This document shows, in pieces, positions 1 through 8,618 of a DNA stretch of 64,000 bases. The notes beneath the pieces were generated by a model, which saw only the letters and a program-made list of their open reading frames with translations, had not been told where the DNA came from and made no database searches. Every line of letters begins with the position of its first letter. Within the stretch, counting starts at the first letter, position 1. Both the position numbers and the translations under genes were made by a program. This DNA comes from UBA1422 sp963676385 (GTDB lineage: Bacteria > Bacillota > Clostridia > Peptostreptococcales > Anaerovoracaceae), in NCBI GenBank assembly GCA_963676385.2, contig CAXXMM010000005.1, positions 1 to 64,000 on the forward strand. Reading direction: 5' to 3'.

Positions 1-2
1 CC

Positions 3-629
3 ATTAATTTCTATGTGGTTATATCCGGTTCCAAAAACATCGTTGCCACGGTGGATTCGCCGGATATTATTTTGGAAAAAACCGCAGTAGCTGAGTTAAA
101 GGAAATGAATCCGGACTGCATTTTGGTATTGGGTGCTGCGGTGAAAGGGGATGTCCCCAGCAAAATATTAAAAGACCGGCTGGATGTGGCCATAGCCTTG
201 TATGAAGCAGGAGTGGCTCCCAAACTTCTTCTTTCCGGAGACAATGGACAGGTGAACTACAACGAAGTAAAAGTCATGGCAAAATACGTTCTTGCTGCAG
301 GTGTCCCTGATGAAGACATTTTTTTGGACCATGCCGGGTTTTCAACCTATGAGTCTATGTATAGAGCAAGAGATGTGTTCACAGTGAAAACCGCTGTGGT
401 TGTCACTCAAAAATATCATTTATACCGTGCTTTGCAAATTGGAAAAGCGCTGGGATTGGATGTGAAAGGCGTGGCATCAGATCAAAAAAGTTATGCAGGA
501 CAAACCTATCGGGATATCCGTGAAATTGCTGCTCGAATCAAGGATGTGTTTCAAACAATCATTCAACCTGAACCAACCTATCTAGGTACGGAAATCCCCA
601 TTGATGGTGATGGAGGTCAAACCCATTGA
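3..629 (+). CDS. SanA/YdcF-like DUF218 envelope protein (5' partial)
   Basis: The frame is open to the window edge, so the start is missing; a GTG at 15 lies mid-frame and probably is not the true start, because the upstream codons (INFYVV) look like the end of a membrane anchor as in SanA. Visible family features are VLGAAVKGDVPS near the start, RLDVAIALYEAG, LLLSGDNG, and VVVTQKYHLYRAL in the second half, all typical of the DUF218 Rossmann-like fold. Relatives are single-pass envelope proteins affecting barrier function and vancomycin exclusion, but no reaction is established. It overlaps the next gene by 4 bases, suggesting co-translation. Confidence 0.8.
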   Translation: MNFYVVISGSKNIVATVDSPDIILEKTAVAELKEMNPDCILVLGAAVKGDVPSKILKDRLDVAIALYEAGVAPKLLLSGDNGQVNYNEVKVMAKYVLAAGVPDEDIFLDHAGFSTYESMYRARDVFTVKTAVVVTQKYHLYRALQIGKALGLDVKGVASDQKSYAGQTYRDIREIAARIKDVFQTIIQPEPTYLGTEIPIDGDGGQTH

Positions 630-1348
630 TAAATTCAACCATTGAACGGCAAAAAGTTCAAAAGATTCTTTTTTCTCTTGCAGAAGATTCATACCAAAAG
701 TTCAGCAGCAAATTGATTCCAACCATAACCCCGGATATGATGTTAGGGGTGCGTGTTCCGGCTCTTCGAAAACTGGCTGCAGGCATGTTAAAGGGAGACC
801 CGGTGGACGTTAGGGGATACTTGGATGCCTTAGCCGCCGACCAACAGTATTTTCATGAGGAAAAACTTCTATGGGGCATTCTATTAGGCAAGGCAAAGAT
901 GGATGATCAGGAGCGAATAAAAAGGTATCAGTCCTTTGTCCCTGTGATTGATAACTGGGCGGTTTGCGATATTGCCTGTGGTGCTTTTCCTTGGGTTCAA
1001 AGAAACTCGGATTTTTGGTTGGATTTTTTTGAAGCCCACCTGAAACGGTCCGGAGAATATGAAATTCGGTTTGGAATTGTCATGATTCTAGCAAATTATA
1101 TTAGGGAAGGCTACATTGACCGGGTGTTGGCAGACTTGACCCGGGTCCGTCATCCGGCGTATTATGTGACCATGGCACTGGGGTGGACTTTGGCGGAATG
1201 TTATGTGAAGTTTCCCGAAAAAACAGAAGCGTTACTGGGGTCGGCGGTGCTGACACCGGCGGTGCAAAACAAAACCATTCAAAAAATAAGGGAGTCCAAT
1301 AGCGTCTCCAAAGAAAATAAGGAAAAAATGAAGGGATATAAAATATGA
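626..1348 (+). CDS. DNA alkylation repair protein, AlkD-like HEAT-repeat glycosylase
   Basis: About 240 residues with the alpha-helical repeats and the conserved segments LGVRVPALRKLA, DNWAVCDIACGAF and MALGWTLAECYVKFP, which mark the AlkD/DNA alkylation repair family. Family members excise bulky or cationic alkylpurines without base flipping. The TTG start at 626 overlaps the preceding TGA and has GGAGG about ten bases upstream, which decides this start. Its stop overlaps the next ATG (ATGA), so the first three genes form a tightly coupled operon. The link to an envelope protein and a ferredoxin has no obvious functional logic. Confidence 0.85.
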   Translation: MINSTIERQKVQKILFSLAEDSYQKFSSKLIPTITPDMMLGVRVPALRKLAAGMLKGDPVDVRGYLDALAADQQYFHEEKLLWGILLGKAKMDDQERIKRYQSFVPVIDNWAVCDIACGAFPWVQRNSDFWLDFFEAHLKRSGEYEIRFGIVMILANYIREGYIDRVLADLTRVRHPAYYVTMALGWTLAECYVKFPEKTEALLGSAVLTPAVQNKTIQKIRESNSVSKENKEKMKGYKI

Positions 1349-2097
1349 TATTTTACTTTTCAGGAACCGGCAATTCAAAATGGATTGCCCAGGAAATTGC
1401 CAAACGGACGGGGGATGAGGCGGTGGAAATGGCTGCGCTCCGCAAAATCGGCGCACCACATTATGAACCTGCCCATGGAGACATGGTGGGGTTTGTATTT
1501 CCCATTCATGCATGGCGGGCGCCACAGTATGTAACGGAGTTTGCTTCCGGCATGACCTTTGATGACAGCAACTTTGTTTATGCAGTAGGAACCTGTGGAT
1601 CTGAGGCGGGAAAGGCAATGGATCGTTTTGCAGAAACCGTTCCCCTAAAAAGTGCTTATACCTTTCAAATGCCCAACAATTATGTGAAAAGTTATCCGGT
1701 GAATTCGCCGGAAGAAATTGAGAACTGTATTCATGCAGCGAAAGCAATGCTGCCTGAGATTTGTCAAGAAATTACGGGGAAGCTTTCAAACTTTCGGGTA
1801 GAAAAAGGGAAACTTGCCGGATTGAAGACAAGCCTGATAGGTGGTGCCTTTACCCGTTTTGCTTTGCGTACTGTGGGGTTTGTTGTGGATAACACCTGCA
1901 CTTCCTGTGGTAAGTGCGTTGCAGTTTGCCCCTTGGAAACCATTTCTTTGGTTCAGGGAAAACCGGTATGGAAAAAGGCTTGCACCCAGTGCGCGGGGTG
2001 TATTAATGTATGCCCGGTTGGAGCCATTACCGATGGTGAGAAATCAAAAACCACAGGGCGTTACTACTTTGATCGGGATAGTATCAAATTCTTATAA
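1345..2097 (+). CDS. EFR1-type flavodoxin-ferredoxin fusion protein
   Basis: The N-terminus starts with FYFSGTGNSKWIA, the FMN-phosphate loop of a flavodoxin fold. The last third carries two ferredoxin clusters, CTSCGKCVAVCP and CTQCAGCINVCP, each with Cx2Cx2Cx3CP spacing for [4Fe-4S] centres. Family knowledge (EFR1 ferredoxins of Clostridia) indicates a soluble electron-transfer protein whose partners are mostly unknown. It starts inside the stop of the AlkD-like gene and ends 49 bases before the response regulator start. Confidence 0.9.
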   Translation: MIFYFSGTGNSKWIAQEIAKRTGDEAVEMAALRKIGAPHYEPAHGDMVGFVFPIHAWRAPQYVTEFASGMTFDDSNFVYAVGTCGSEAGKAMDRFAETVPLKSAYTFQMPNNYVKSYPVNSPEEIENCIHAAKAMLPEICQEITGKLSNFRVEKGKLAGLKTSLIGGAFTRFALRTVGFVVDNTCTSCGKCVAVCPLETISLVQGKPVWKKACTQCAGCINVCPVGAITDGEKSKTTGRYYFDRDSIKFL

Positions 2098-2146
2098 CGT
2101 TGAAAGCGTATAAATGGTTATGAACCTAAACGTTGAAAGGAATCCT

Positions 2147-2880
2147 ATGTTTCGAATTGCAATTTGTGATGATGAACCAACCATTGGTGCCGAAATTGAG
2201 CGAATTTTGACCCGGATTAATGAAGCGGACTACTTGGATTTGCATACGGAAGTATTTTTGTCGGGGGAAGAACTTTGTAAAATGTTGGAGTCTGGTGCAG
2301 TATTTCATTTACTGTATCTGGATGTTCGGATGAAACTGTTGGATGGTATTGAAGTAAGCCGAAAAATCCGAGAGGAGTATTTGGATGAGTCCCTCCAAAT
2401 TGTATACATTTCTTCCAGCCAATCTCACACCATGCAGATGTTTGAAAATCGGCCCATGAATTTTTTGCCCAAGCCTGTTTCGGAAGAAGATATTAAGCGA
2501 ACCCTTCAAAAAGCCATGTCTTTGTGGAGTCGTGACAAGTCTACCTTTGAGTTTAATAACAATAACAAGCAATATCGGGTGCAGGCCAATGAAATTGTTT
2601 ACTTTGAAAGCGACAACAAAAAAATCTTTGTTCATACCCTTACAAATACCCTTGAATTTTACGGAAAGCTGTCTCAGGTTGAACAGCAACTGGGAAAACA
2701 AAACTTTGTTGGATTCACAAATCTTATTTGGTTAACTATCAGTATATTCGAGAAGCCAAATATGATGAAGTGGTCATGTCCACCGGGCTTCGACTGCCGA
2801 TTAGCCAAACGTTTCGGAAGAGTGTCCGGGACTTTATGGTGCAACGCCGAAAGGAAGGTCTGAACCATGGAACTCTTTAG
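2147..2880 (+). pseudogene. LytTR-family response regulator, single-base frameshift near 2711
   Basis: ATG at 2147 has AAAGG six bases upstream and begins MFRIAICDDEP, a receiver domain with acidic pocket, phospho-acceptor Asp in LLYLDVRM and a later VYISSS. The LytTR DNA-binding domain begins with YRVQANEIVYFESDNKKIFVH. At about 2708-2713 the frame changes: the original frame ends at 2863 in unrelated residues, whereas the frame starting with ATT at 2713 restores a normal LytTR end (IHKSYLVNYQYIREA ... QTFRKSVRDFMVQRRKEG) and stops at 2880, overlapping the kinase start by 14 bases. One base is missing. A sequencing error or a recent mutation are both possible; the kinase behind it is intact. 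Confidence 0.75.
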
Positions 2881-4156
2881 TCCGCAAGGAATCATGTTCG
2901 TTATTAGTGATTTGTTCCGAATTTATGTGGTGTACCGCTTCATTGGCATCTTTGTTGATCGCCGGGAGGTGAACAGAAAATTTGAAATCATAATATATTT
3001 AGGTTATTTTTGGGTTCATGCATTTATTTTTATGGCCTTTAATATTATGCCCTTGACCATGGCAACCAACGTTGTTATTATGTTTGCAATCATGTTCCTT
3101 TATAACAATCGATTGTCAACAAAAGTCTTGATTACTTTGTTGATATATGCCACTGGACTTTGTGTTGAGGGCTTGGTGTTTGTTTGTCTTCAGGCTGTTG
3201 GATTTGATGGTGACATGACAAACATGGTGCTGTTTGTTGGCTCACTGGTGATTCTGTTTATTGTACTCATTATTGAACGGGCAAGATCAAAGGGGATGGA
3301 TCGGGAAATTAAATCAAAAAACTGGGTTGCCCTATTATATATTCCCATTGCCAGTGTGTTTATCAGCGTGGTATTGTCGGTACCTCTGACTCAATTCAAA
3401 TGGGTGGCAACGGCCATGTTTTTCCTACTTACCATAAATTTTATTGCATTTTACCTTTATGATGCGCTGGGGAAATATTATGTGGAGGAAAGCGAGAAAC
3501 AGCTTCTTGTGCAACAAAACGAAGCCTATGCCAGACAGTTTGAGTTGATTCAGCAAAGCCAAGAAAGCATCCGGATATTAAGGCATGACATGAAAAATCA
3601 TATGATGACCCTAAACAGTCTGGTTGAATCGGGGGATCAAAAAGGGCTAGTTGCGTATATGAAAAAAATAAATGCAAATATCGGCACACAAACCATCCAT
3701 GCGGATACTGGCAATCATTATGTTGACAGTATTTTGAACTATAAAATTGAAGAGGCAATTCGAGCCGGCGCCCAGGTACAGTTGGAAGTGAATATCCCTG
3801 ACAAATTAAACATTGTAGCCTTTGACTTGAATGTTATTATTGGAAACTTAATGGACAATGCCATTGAAGGGATTAAGGAAGCAAAAGATAAAACCATTTA
3901 TTTTGAGATGGCCTTGGACCGATCCATGCTGTTTATTAAAGTGAAGAATCATTTTCTGGGATCGATAAAAAGAAAAAACGGAGAATTCATTTCCACCAAG
4001 TCAAACAATAGACTTCGTGGAGTTGGGCTGCGCAGTGTGCAGTCAGCTGTTGGCATTTACGATGGAACCATGGATATTGATGTTCAGGATGGGCACTTCA
4101 CGGTTAACGTGTTACTGTACAATCAATCGCACAGTTCTTCCCCGATTTGGGATTAA
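2867..4156 (+). CDS. GHKL-type sensor histidine kinase (AgrC-like)
   Basis: About 429 residues. The first 200 contain roughly six hydrophobic segments forming a membrane sensor. The phospho-acceptor region is SIRILRHDMKNHMMTL and the ATPase domain shows an N box (NVIIGNLMDNAIEG) and a glycine-rich lid (NNRLRGVGLRSVQSAV). This is the AgrC/ComD-like class that senses peptides or cell-surface signals and phosphorylates LytTR regulators, matching the overlapping upstream gene. No AgrB/AgrD homologue is visible nearby. The IS begins 13 bases after its stop, so the element landed in the tail of this operon without breaking the kinase. Confidence 0.9.
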   Translation: MELFSPQGIMFVISDLFRIYVVYRFIGIFVDRREVNRKFEIIIYLGYFWVHAFIFMAFNIMPLTMATNVVIMFAIMFLYNNRLSTKVLITLLIYATGLCVEGLVFVCLQAVGFDGDMTNMVLFVGSLVILFIVLIIERARSKGMDREIKSKNWVALLYIPIASVFISVVLSVPLTQFKWVATAMFFLLTINFIAFYLYDALGKYYVEESEKQLLVQQNEAYARQFELIQQSQESIRILRHDMKNHMMTLNSLVESGDQKGLVAYMKKINANIGTQTIHADTGNHYVDSILNYKIEEAIRAGAQVQLEVNIPDKLNIVAFDLNVIIGNLMDNAIEGIKEAKDKTIYFEMALDRSMLFIKVKNHFLGSIKRKNGEFISTKSNNRLRGVGLRSVQSAVGIYDGTMDIDVQDGHFTVNVLLYNQSHSSSPIWD

Positions 4157-4168
4157 TATTCTCGTTAA

Positions 4169-5653
4169 TTGCAAAACTAAACGCAACTTTTTGTCTACTT
4201 TTACTTGTGCAAACTTGCATTTACTATTGCAAAGAGTCATTTTTGGATATACTTAATTCTGGTTGTCTGACCGGAATGGAGCATATCATGAGCAAGCACT
4301 TATCTTTGTCGGACAGAGCACTGATTGAACGCTGCCTTGTCCGAAATTTCACCTTCAACTCAATCGCCAGGTTGCTTGGACGTTCTTCATCCACCGTTTC
4401 ACGTGAAATCCAAAAGCACCGTGCTTTTGCCAGTCGCATCGGCGATGGCAAGAACGAATGTCTCAACTATTTTGGATGTCTTCGTACGGACCTTTGTGGC
4501 GAGGCCCGCTCCACAGGCTGTTTTTCCAGATGCAAAACCTGCAAAGATTTCGACTGTCAAGCCTTGTGCGGCCAATTTGTCTCAGTTCACTGCAAGCTCC
4601 TTGAAAAGCCTCCCTATGTCTGCACCGGATGCCTTTCACAAAAGGCCTGCAGGAAAGATCATGCCTACTACTCCGCACATCGGGCCCATGCAGCTTACCT
4701 AACCACCCTGAAGGAAAGCAGAAAAGGGCTTCGAATCAGTCCACAAAAGCTGTCGGAAATTGGAATTCTCATTTCTCCCCTCATCATGAAGGGCCAGTCC
4801 ATCAACCACATTTTCTCCACTCATGCGGATGAAATCGGCTGCTCCGAGCGAACCATTTACAAGTACATCGACTGCCGGGCTTTCGATGTCAGGAACATCG
4901 ATCTTCCCAAAAAAGTCGCCTACCGGCAACGAAAAAAGCAAAAAGTGCTGACAAAACTGGAGTATCGCTGCCGCAAAGGCCGCACCTACGAGGATTTCAA
5001 CCATTATCTCGGCGAGCATCCCGGTGTTTCCGTCGTCGAGATGGACACGGTAAAAGGCAAGCGTTGCAAAGGCAAGGTTATCCTCACCATGATTTTTCGG
5101 CAAAACAATTTTATGCTTATGTTTCTTATGGACGATGGCAAAATGAAAAGTGTTGAAGCTGTCTTCGACAAACTCACAAGCCTGCTTGGGCTTTCCTTGT
5201 TCCGCAAACTCTTCCCGATTATCCTCACCGACAACGGAGTCGAATTCAAGAACCCCGAAAACCTCGAATATTCGCTAAGCAACTGTCAGCGCACCCGGAT
5301 CTTTTACTGCGACCCTCAGGCATCCTGGCAAAAGCCGCAGGTGGAGAAAAACCACGCCCTGCTTCGGCGAATCCTGCCCAAAGGCGTTTCATTCGACCCC
5401 TTATCTCAGGCGGACCTGAACGTGGTTTGTCGTCACATCAACAGCGTGGCAAGAGAGGTATTCGGCAACAAAACGCCGTTTCAACTCCTGCAAGGGAAAG
5501 ACTATGGAAAACTGCTGGATTCACTTGATCTCTCACCTATTCCACCCGATGAGGTCATTTTGAAACCGGCACTACTCAAACGTAAGTAGCAGTATTTGGT
5601 CAGACAACCAACTGATATACCTGCGAAAAACGGGGTCGCGTTTACTTTTGCAA
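4169..5653 (+). mobile_element. IS30-family insertion sequence
   Basis: Terminal inverted repeats are TTGCAAAACTAAACGCAAC at 4169-4187 and its near-complement ending at 5653 (17 of 19 match). Subterminal repeats GGTTGTCTGACC (4261-4272) and GGTCAGACAACC (5598-5609) also face each other. A single transposase gene fills the element. The exact outer ends and target duplication cannot be fixed by eye. It sits immediately 3' of a two-component operon. Base composition of the transposase is visibly more GC-rich than its neighbours, which fits recent arrival. Confidence 0.85.
4288..5589 (+). CDS. IS30-family DDE transposase with cysteine-rich region
   Basis: ATG 4288 has GGAG seven bases upstream; longer in-frame starts lack a ribosome site. 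The N-terminus has the IS30 helix-turn-helix (LSLSDRALIERCLV, then FNSIARLLGRSSSTVSREI). A cysteine-rich block follows (about ten Cys between residues 55 and 130), probably zinc-binding. The catalytic core shows VEMDTVKG (first Asp), ILTDNGVEF (second Asp) and QVEKNHALLRRILPKG (Glu), the DDE signature with the NH..LR motif of IS30. The reading frame is intact and all three acidic residues are present, so the element may be active. Confidence 0.93.
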   Translation: MSKHLSLSDRALIERCLVRNFTFNSIARLLGRSSSTVSREIQKHRAFASRIGDGKNECLNYFGCLRTDLCGEARSTGCFSRCKTCKDFDCQALCGQFVSVHCKLLEKPPYVCTGCLSQKACRKDHAYYSAHRAHAAYLTTLKESRKGLRISPQKLSEIGILISPLIMKGQSINHIFSTHADEIGCSERTIYKYIDCRAFDVRNIDLPKKVAYRQRKKQKVLTKLEYRCRKGRTYEDFNHYLGEHPGVSVVEMDTVKGKRCKGKVILTMIFRQNNFMLMFLMDDGKMKSVEAVFDKLTSLLGLSLFRKLFPIILTDNGVEFKNPENLEYSLSNCQRTRIFYCDPQASWQKPQVEKNHALLRRILPKGVSFDPLSQADLNVVCRHINSVAREVFGNKTPFQLLQGKDYGKLLDSLDLSPIPPDEVILKPALLKRK

Positions 5654-5851
5654 AAAACTTTAGCCCTGTTTGTTTGCTGTGCCTGTTTCATAGCGAATTC
5701 TAGCAGTTTCAATTGTATTTTACACGATTCCCGACCCAATTTCCGCAACAAATATGATCTATGGTGATGTTTTTTGATTTACGGTTGCTTTTAGTTTTTC
5801 ATTTAACAGGATTAATATTCTAAAAAACAACGAGTTTCACCCTCAAAGTAT

Positions 5852-5890
5852 ATGAGTTTCGCCATGAGACGGCAAAACTCATTTTTTTTT
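5852..5890 (+). terminator. Intrinsic terminator downstream of the IS
   Basis: ATGAGTTTCGCC pairs with GGCAAAACTCAT (one mismatch) around a 7-base loop and is followed by eight T. It would stop transcripts coming from the IS before the structured RNA. The 5655-5850 stretch upstream shows nothing recognisable. Confidence 0.75.
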
Positions 5891-5899
5891 GGTACAATA

Positions 5900-6113
5900 C
5901 AGGTACGGGATGTGAAGACCGTTTGTGAGTGGGTGACCGCCGTGGTCCCCGCGTTTCGCAACTCAGTATTTTCTGAATCACAATAGAAAAAACGCAGCTA
6001 AAAAAAGCTAAATAGGGGATGAAATATTAAGTTCAATATATTGGTGATTCAGAACAGGTGCCAATGGTGGAGAATCGTGTGTGACAGTACTTCACCCTTG
6101 GCGCTGTTTTTTT
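5900..6113 (+). ncRNA. Probable structured small RNA, about 210 nt, unassigned
   Basis: A TACAAT -10-like hexamer lies at 5893-5898 directly after a terminator, with only a weak -35. The following 200 bases have no convincing reading frame but strong long-range pairing: TTCTGAATCAC (5971-5981) with GTGATTCAGAA (6044-6054), 11 bp perfect; GTGAAG (5912) with CTTCAC (6090); a local GACC/GGTC hairpin at 5935-5946. The end is a hairpin (CAGGTGCCAA with TTGGCGCTG, one bulge) followed by seven T at 6106-6112. Length and rod-with-bubble shape recall 6S RNA, but no family signature was recognised; a riboswitch is less likely because the next gene is on the other strand. Confidence 0.5.
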
Positions 6114-6162
6114 GGTGTGTTTTTTGAAGATGGGACGATAAATGAACGAAAAGCAGAACCGT

Positions 6163-6712
6163 TTAACCCATTCGAAGCTGGTCAATGCCACGATTGGCCA
6201 AAGCATCCGCCCGATGATTCATGGCAATTGCTGTTGTAAAGTCCTCAAAAACAAAGGATTCCCCGTTCCAACCCAGGAATTGGCGGTATAATCCTTCTTT
6301 GTCCACTTTTGGTGAAGCCAGATTCACATGGCCTTTGACCCGGAAAAAACGAATATCATGGGCATCGAGAAATGGAAGCAGCCCTTCCCACAAATCCCGG
6401 TTTTCTACCGGTTTTTTTTTGTGCATTCATCCAACCGTTGGCAAGCCATTTGACATACCATTTCTTGCGAAAACAATCCATAAGATAGGCGCTATCCGAA
6501 TATATTTCGATGCATTGGTTATCTCGGTTAATGGCACGAAACGCCTCCAACAATCCGGTCATTTCCATTCGATTGTTGGTGGTATTTGGCTCGCCTCCCC
6601 ACAACTCTTTTTCGTGAGAGCCATAAACGAGAACGGCTCCCCACCCACCAATGTTTTCATCGTGTTGATTCCCGGAACAGGCGCCGTCTGTATATATTTT
6701 GAGAATGGTCAT
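6163..6712 (-). pseudogene. rnhA: Ribonuclease HI, frameshifted in an A9 run
   Basis: The start at 6712 has GGAGG eight bases upstream. The first part reads MTILKIYTDGACSGN, ..NNRMEMTGLLEAF.., IYSDSAYL; the second, in another frame, reads KKPVENRDLWEGLLPFL ... FRVKGHVN ... NHRADALANRG. Together they hold all four catalytic acids (DGAC Asp, MEMT Glu, SDSA Asp, RADA Asp) and the VKGH His of RNase HI, which cleaves RNA in RNA-DNA hybrids. The break is exactly at nine T on the plus strand (6412-6420); eight would restore the frame. Polymerase slippage, assembly error or a true mutation are all possible. Confidence 0.85.
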
Positions 6713-6831
6713 TGGTTGTTCCTCCATGTTATTGGATTGATATTACAAATTATTATATCATGAAATTAAGAATTTGTACCAACCCCAGTCGAGATGGTTT
6801 ATAATGAACGTTATCAGAACGGAGTGAAACA

Positions 6832-7626
6832 ATGAGCTTGAAATTTTGTTCCTTTGCCAGCGGAAGCAGCGGGAACTGTTACATGATACAATGGAATGAG
6901 ACGGTTCTCTTGGTGGATGTGGGAATCAGCGGAAAAAAGATCATGGAAGGGTTGGCGTGTGCTGGCGTTTCCCCGGAAATGGTTCAAGGGATTCTTATTA
7001 CCCATGAACACAGCGATCATATCAAAAGTCTTAAAATTGTATCCAAAAAGTTGACCGGTGCCACCACCTATTGCACAGTAGGAACTTGGCCCTATTTGAG
7101 GGAGATGGTGGCAGAAAATCGTCAGATTTCTTTTCAAAGAGGCGAAACGTTTATTATTGGTGGGATTACAGTGAAATCCTTCTCCCTTTCTCATGACGCT
7201 GCTGAGCCGGTAGGGTACTCTTTTTTTGCAGGCGGAAAGCAAATAAGTGTGCTGACGGATACAGGATGTGTCACTGATGAAATCTTTGAAGAAATCAAAG
7301 GGGCGGACTTAATTGCCTTGGAAGCAAATCATGACAAAGACGTGCTTCAGTTTTGTGGATATCCTTACCACATCAAGCGGAGAATCCTTAGCGATGAAGG
7401 GCATCTTTCCAACGAGGCTGCAGGAGATTGCATTTGCCGTTTGGTGCAGTACGCCGGGAAAGAAAGAAGAATTTTGCTTTCTCATTTAAGCAGGGAAAAC
7501 AATACCCCGGAAATGGCACAAATTACCGTTGCCAATATTCTTGAAACAGCAGGAATTTATGCGGGAGGAGAATTGAAAATTGATGTGATTACCCGAGAAA
7601 AAATCAGTCGGATTTATCAAATATAG
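6832..7626 (+). CDS. walJ: MBL-fold metallohydrolase, YycJ/WalJ family
   Basis: 264 residues starting LKFCSFASGSSGNCYMI, the family's diagnostic N-terminus. Metal ligands are visible in ILITHEHSDHIKSL (HxHxDH), in SLSHDAAEP and in VLTDTGCV, and ALEANHD and LSHLSRENN complete the beta-lactamase fold site. WalJ-type proteins are cytosolic exonuclease-like hydrolases linked to DNA repair and cell-wall control in Bacillota. Here, as in many relatives, the gene directly precedes rlmH (8 bases apart). A TATAAT at 6800-6805 could be its -10 box. Confidence 0.88.
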   Translation: MSLKFCSFASGSSGNCYMIQWNETVLLVDVGISGKKIMEGLACAGVSPEMVQGILITHEHSDHIKSLKIVSKKLTGATTYCTVGTWPYLREMVAENRQISFQRGETFIIGGITVKSFSLSHDAAEPVGYSFFAGGKQISVLTDTGCVTDEIFEEIKGADLIALEANHDKDVLQFCGYPYHIKRRILSDEGHLSNEAAGDCICRLVQYAGKERRILLSHLSRENNTPEMAQITVANILETAGIYAGGELKIDVITREKISRIYQI

Positions 7627-7634
7627 GAGCCAAT

Positions 7635-8084
7635 ATGAACATTCGGATTATCTGTGTGGGAACATTAAAAGAACGATACTGGAAAGAAGCGGTGGCTGAA
7701 TATAGTAAGCGGCTTTCTGCCTATTGTAATCTTTCAATTGAAGAAGTTCGAGAAAGTCCCTTTGAGGACGTAAAAGAAGAAGGAGAACGGATACTCAAAA
7801 AAATAAAATCCGATGATGCGGTAATTACCTTGGAGATCCATGGTAATCCCAAAAGCTCGGAAGAACTGGCATCGGATTTGGAAGCGCTTGCCGTTTCAGG
7901 CAAGAGCAATTTGGTATATGTCATTGGCGGCTCCTGCGGACTTTCTGCATCGGTAACAACCCGAGCGGATGAAAGCCTGTCCTTTTCCAAAATGACATTC
8001 CCCCATCAGATGATGCGAGTCATTTTATTGGAGCAAATTTATCGAGGGTTTAAGATTATTCGCAATGAGAAATACCACAAATGA
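7635..8084 (+). CDS. rlmH: 23S rRNA (pseudouridine1915-N3)-methyltransferase RlmH
   Basis: 149 residues, slightly shorter than the usual 159. It begins MNIRIICVGTLKERYW and ends LLEQIYRGFKIIRNEKYHK, the SPOUT-class C-terminus that forms the trefoil knot and binds SAM; the glycine-rich FVIGGS-like segment appears as VYVIGGSCGLSASV. RlmH methylates pseudouridine 1915 in helix 69 on assembled 70S ribosomes as a homodimer. Placement after walJ is the usual Bacillota arrangement. Confidence 0.96.
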   Translation: MNIRIICVGTLKERYWKEAVAEYSKRLSAYCNLSIEEVRESPFEDVKEEGERILKKIKSDDAVITLEIHGNPKSSEELASDLEALAVSGKSNLVYVIGGSCGLSASVTTRADESLSFSKMTFPHQMMRVILLEQIYRGFKIIRNEKYHK

Positions 8085-8110
8085 AAAAAATGGGGGACTG
8101 CGTGATGCCT

Positions 8111-8428
8111 TTACTCAAATTTTTTCGTGATATCAAGGTAGTTCATCAGTATACCAATATTAACAAAATAGTAGGTATACTTTTCTTTTTTTTGGATATC
8201 TACCAACCCTGAATTGACTAAAGTTTTTAGGTGCTGAGAAATGGTTGCCTGGGCATAGTCAAAATTGGCAACAATGTCTTTGTTGCACACCAATATTCGC
8301 TCTTTGTTGCACTTCATGATATATCGAAAAATCTTGATTCGTGCCGGATGAGCCAGGGCGTCGGAGACTTTGGCCATTAGTTGGATTTCCATCTCTTCTA
8401 GCCCGTCGGTTTGTTTTCTTAATCGCAT
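8111..8428 (-). CDS. ArsR-family winged-helix repressor
   Basis: 105 residues with ALAHPARIKIFRYIM and QATISQHLKTLVNSGLVDIQKKEKYTYYFVN, the ArsR winged helix and beta-wing. Start at 8428 has AAAGGAGG upstream. Cysteines occur in CNKERILVCNKD, where ArsR-type metal sites often sit, but no complete metal motif is certain. It is divergent from the membrane-protein pair at 8619, and the dyad at 8460-8477 between them is the likely operator, so it probably represses both itself and that pair. Confidence 0.88.
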   Translation of the reverse strand: MRLRKQTDGLEEMEIQLMAKVSDALAHPARIKIFRYIMKCNKERILVCNKDIVANFDYAQATISQHLKTLVNSGLVDIQKKEKYTYYFVNIGILMNYLDITKKFE

Positions 8429-8459
8429 TGTGTCCTCCTTTAAGGTCTTATGCCAGATA

Positions 8460-8477
8460 TATCGCTAATTAACGATA
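8460..8477. promoter_or_regulatory. Dyad operator in the ArsR/membrane-protein intergenic region
   Basis: TATCG-N-TAATTA-N-CGATA is an 18-bp symmetric sequence 32 bases upstream of the ArsR start. Symmetry and position fit an ArsR-family binding site; binding itself is inferred. Confidence 0.6.
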
Positions 8478-8618
8478 CAAGAAAATGTTTCGTTTGTCAA
8501 TGAAAAATCTTGAGATAAACGGAAGTTTAGAAAGTCAACATGGGAATCACTTGAAAATCATGGCAATATATGAGATAATTTGTCCTTGGGTATAACAATT
8601 TTGCACGGAGGGAAAGAA

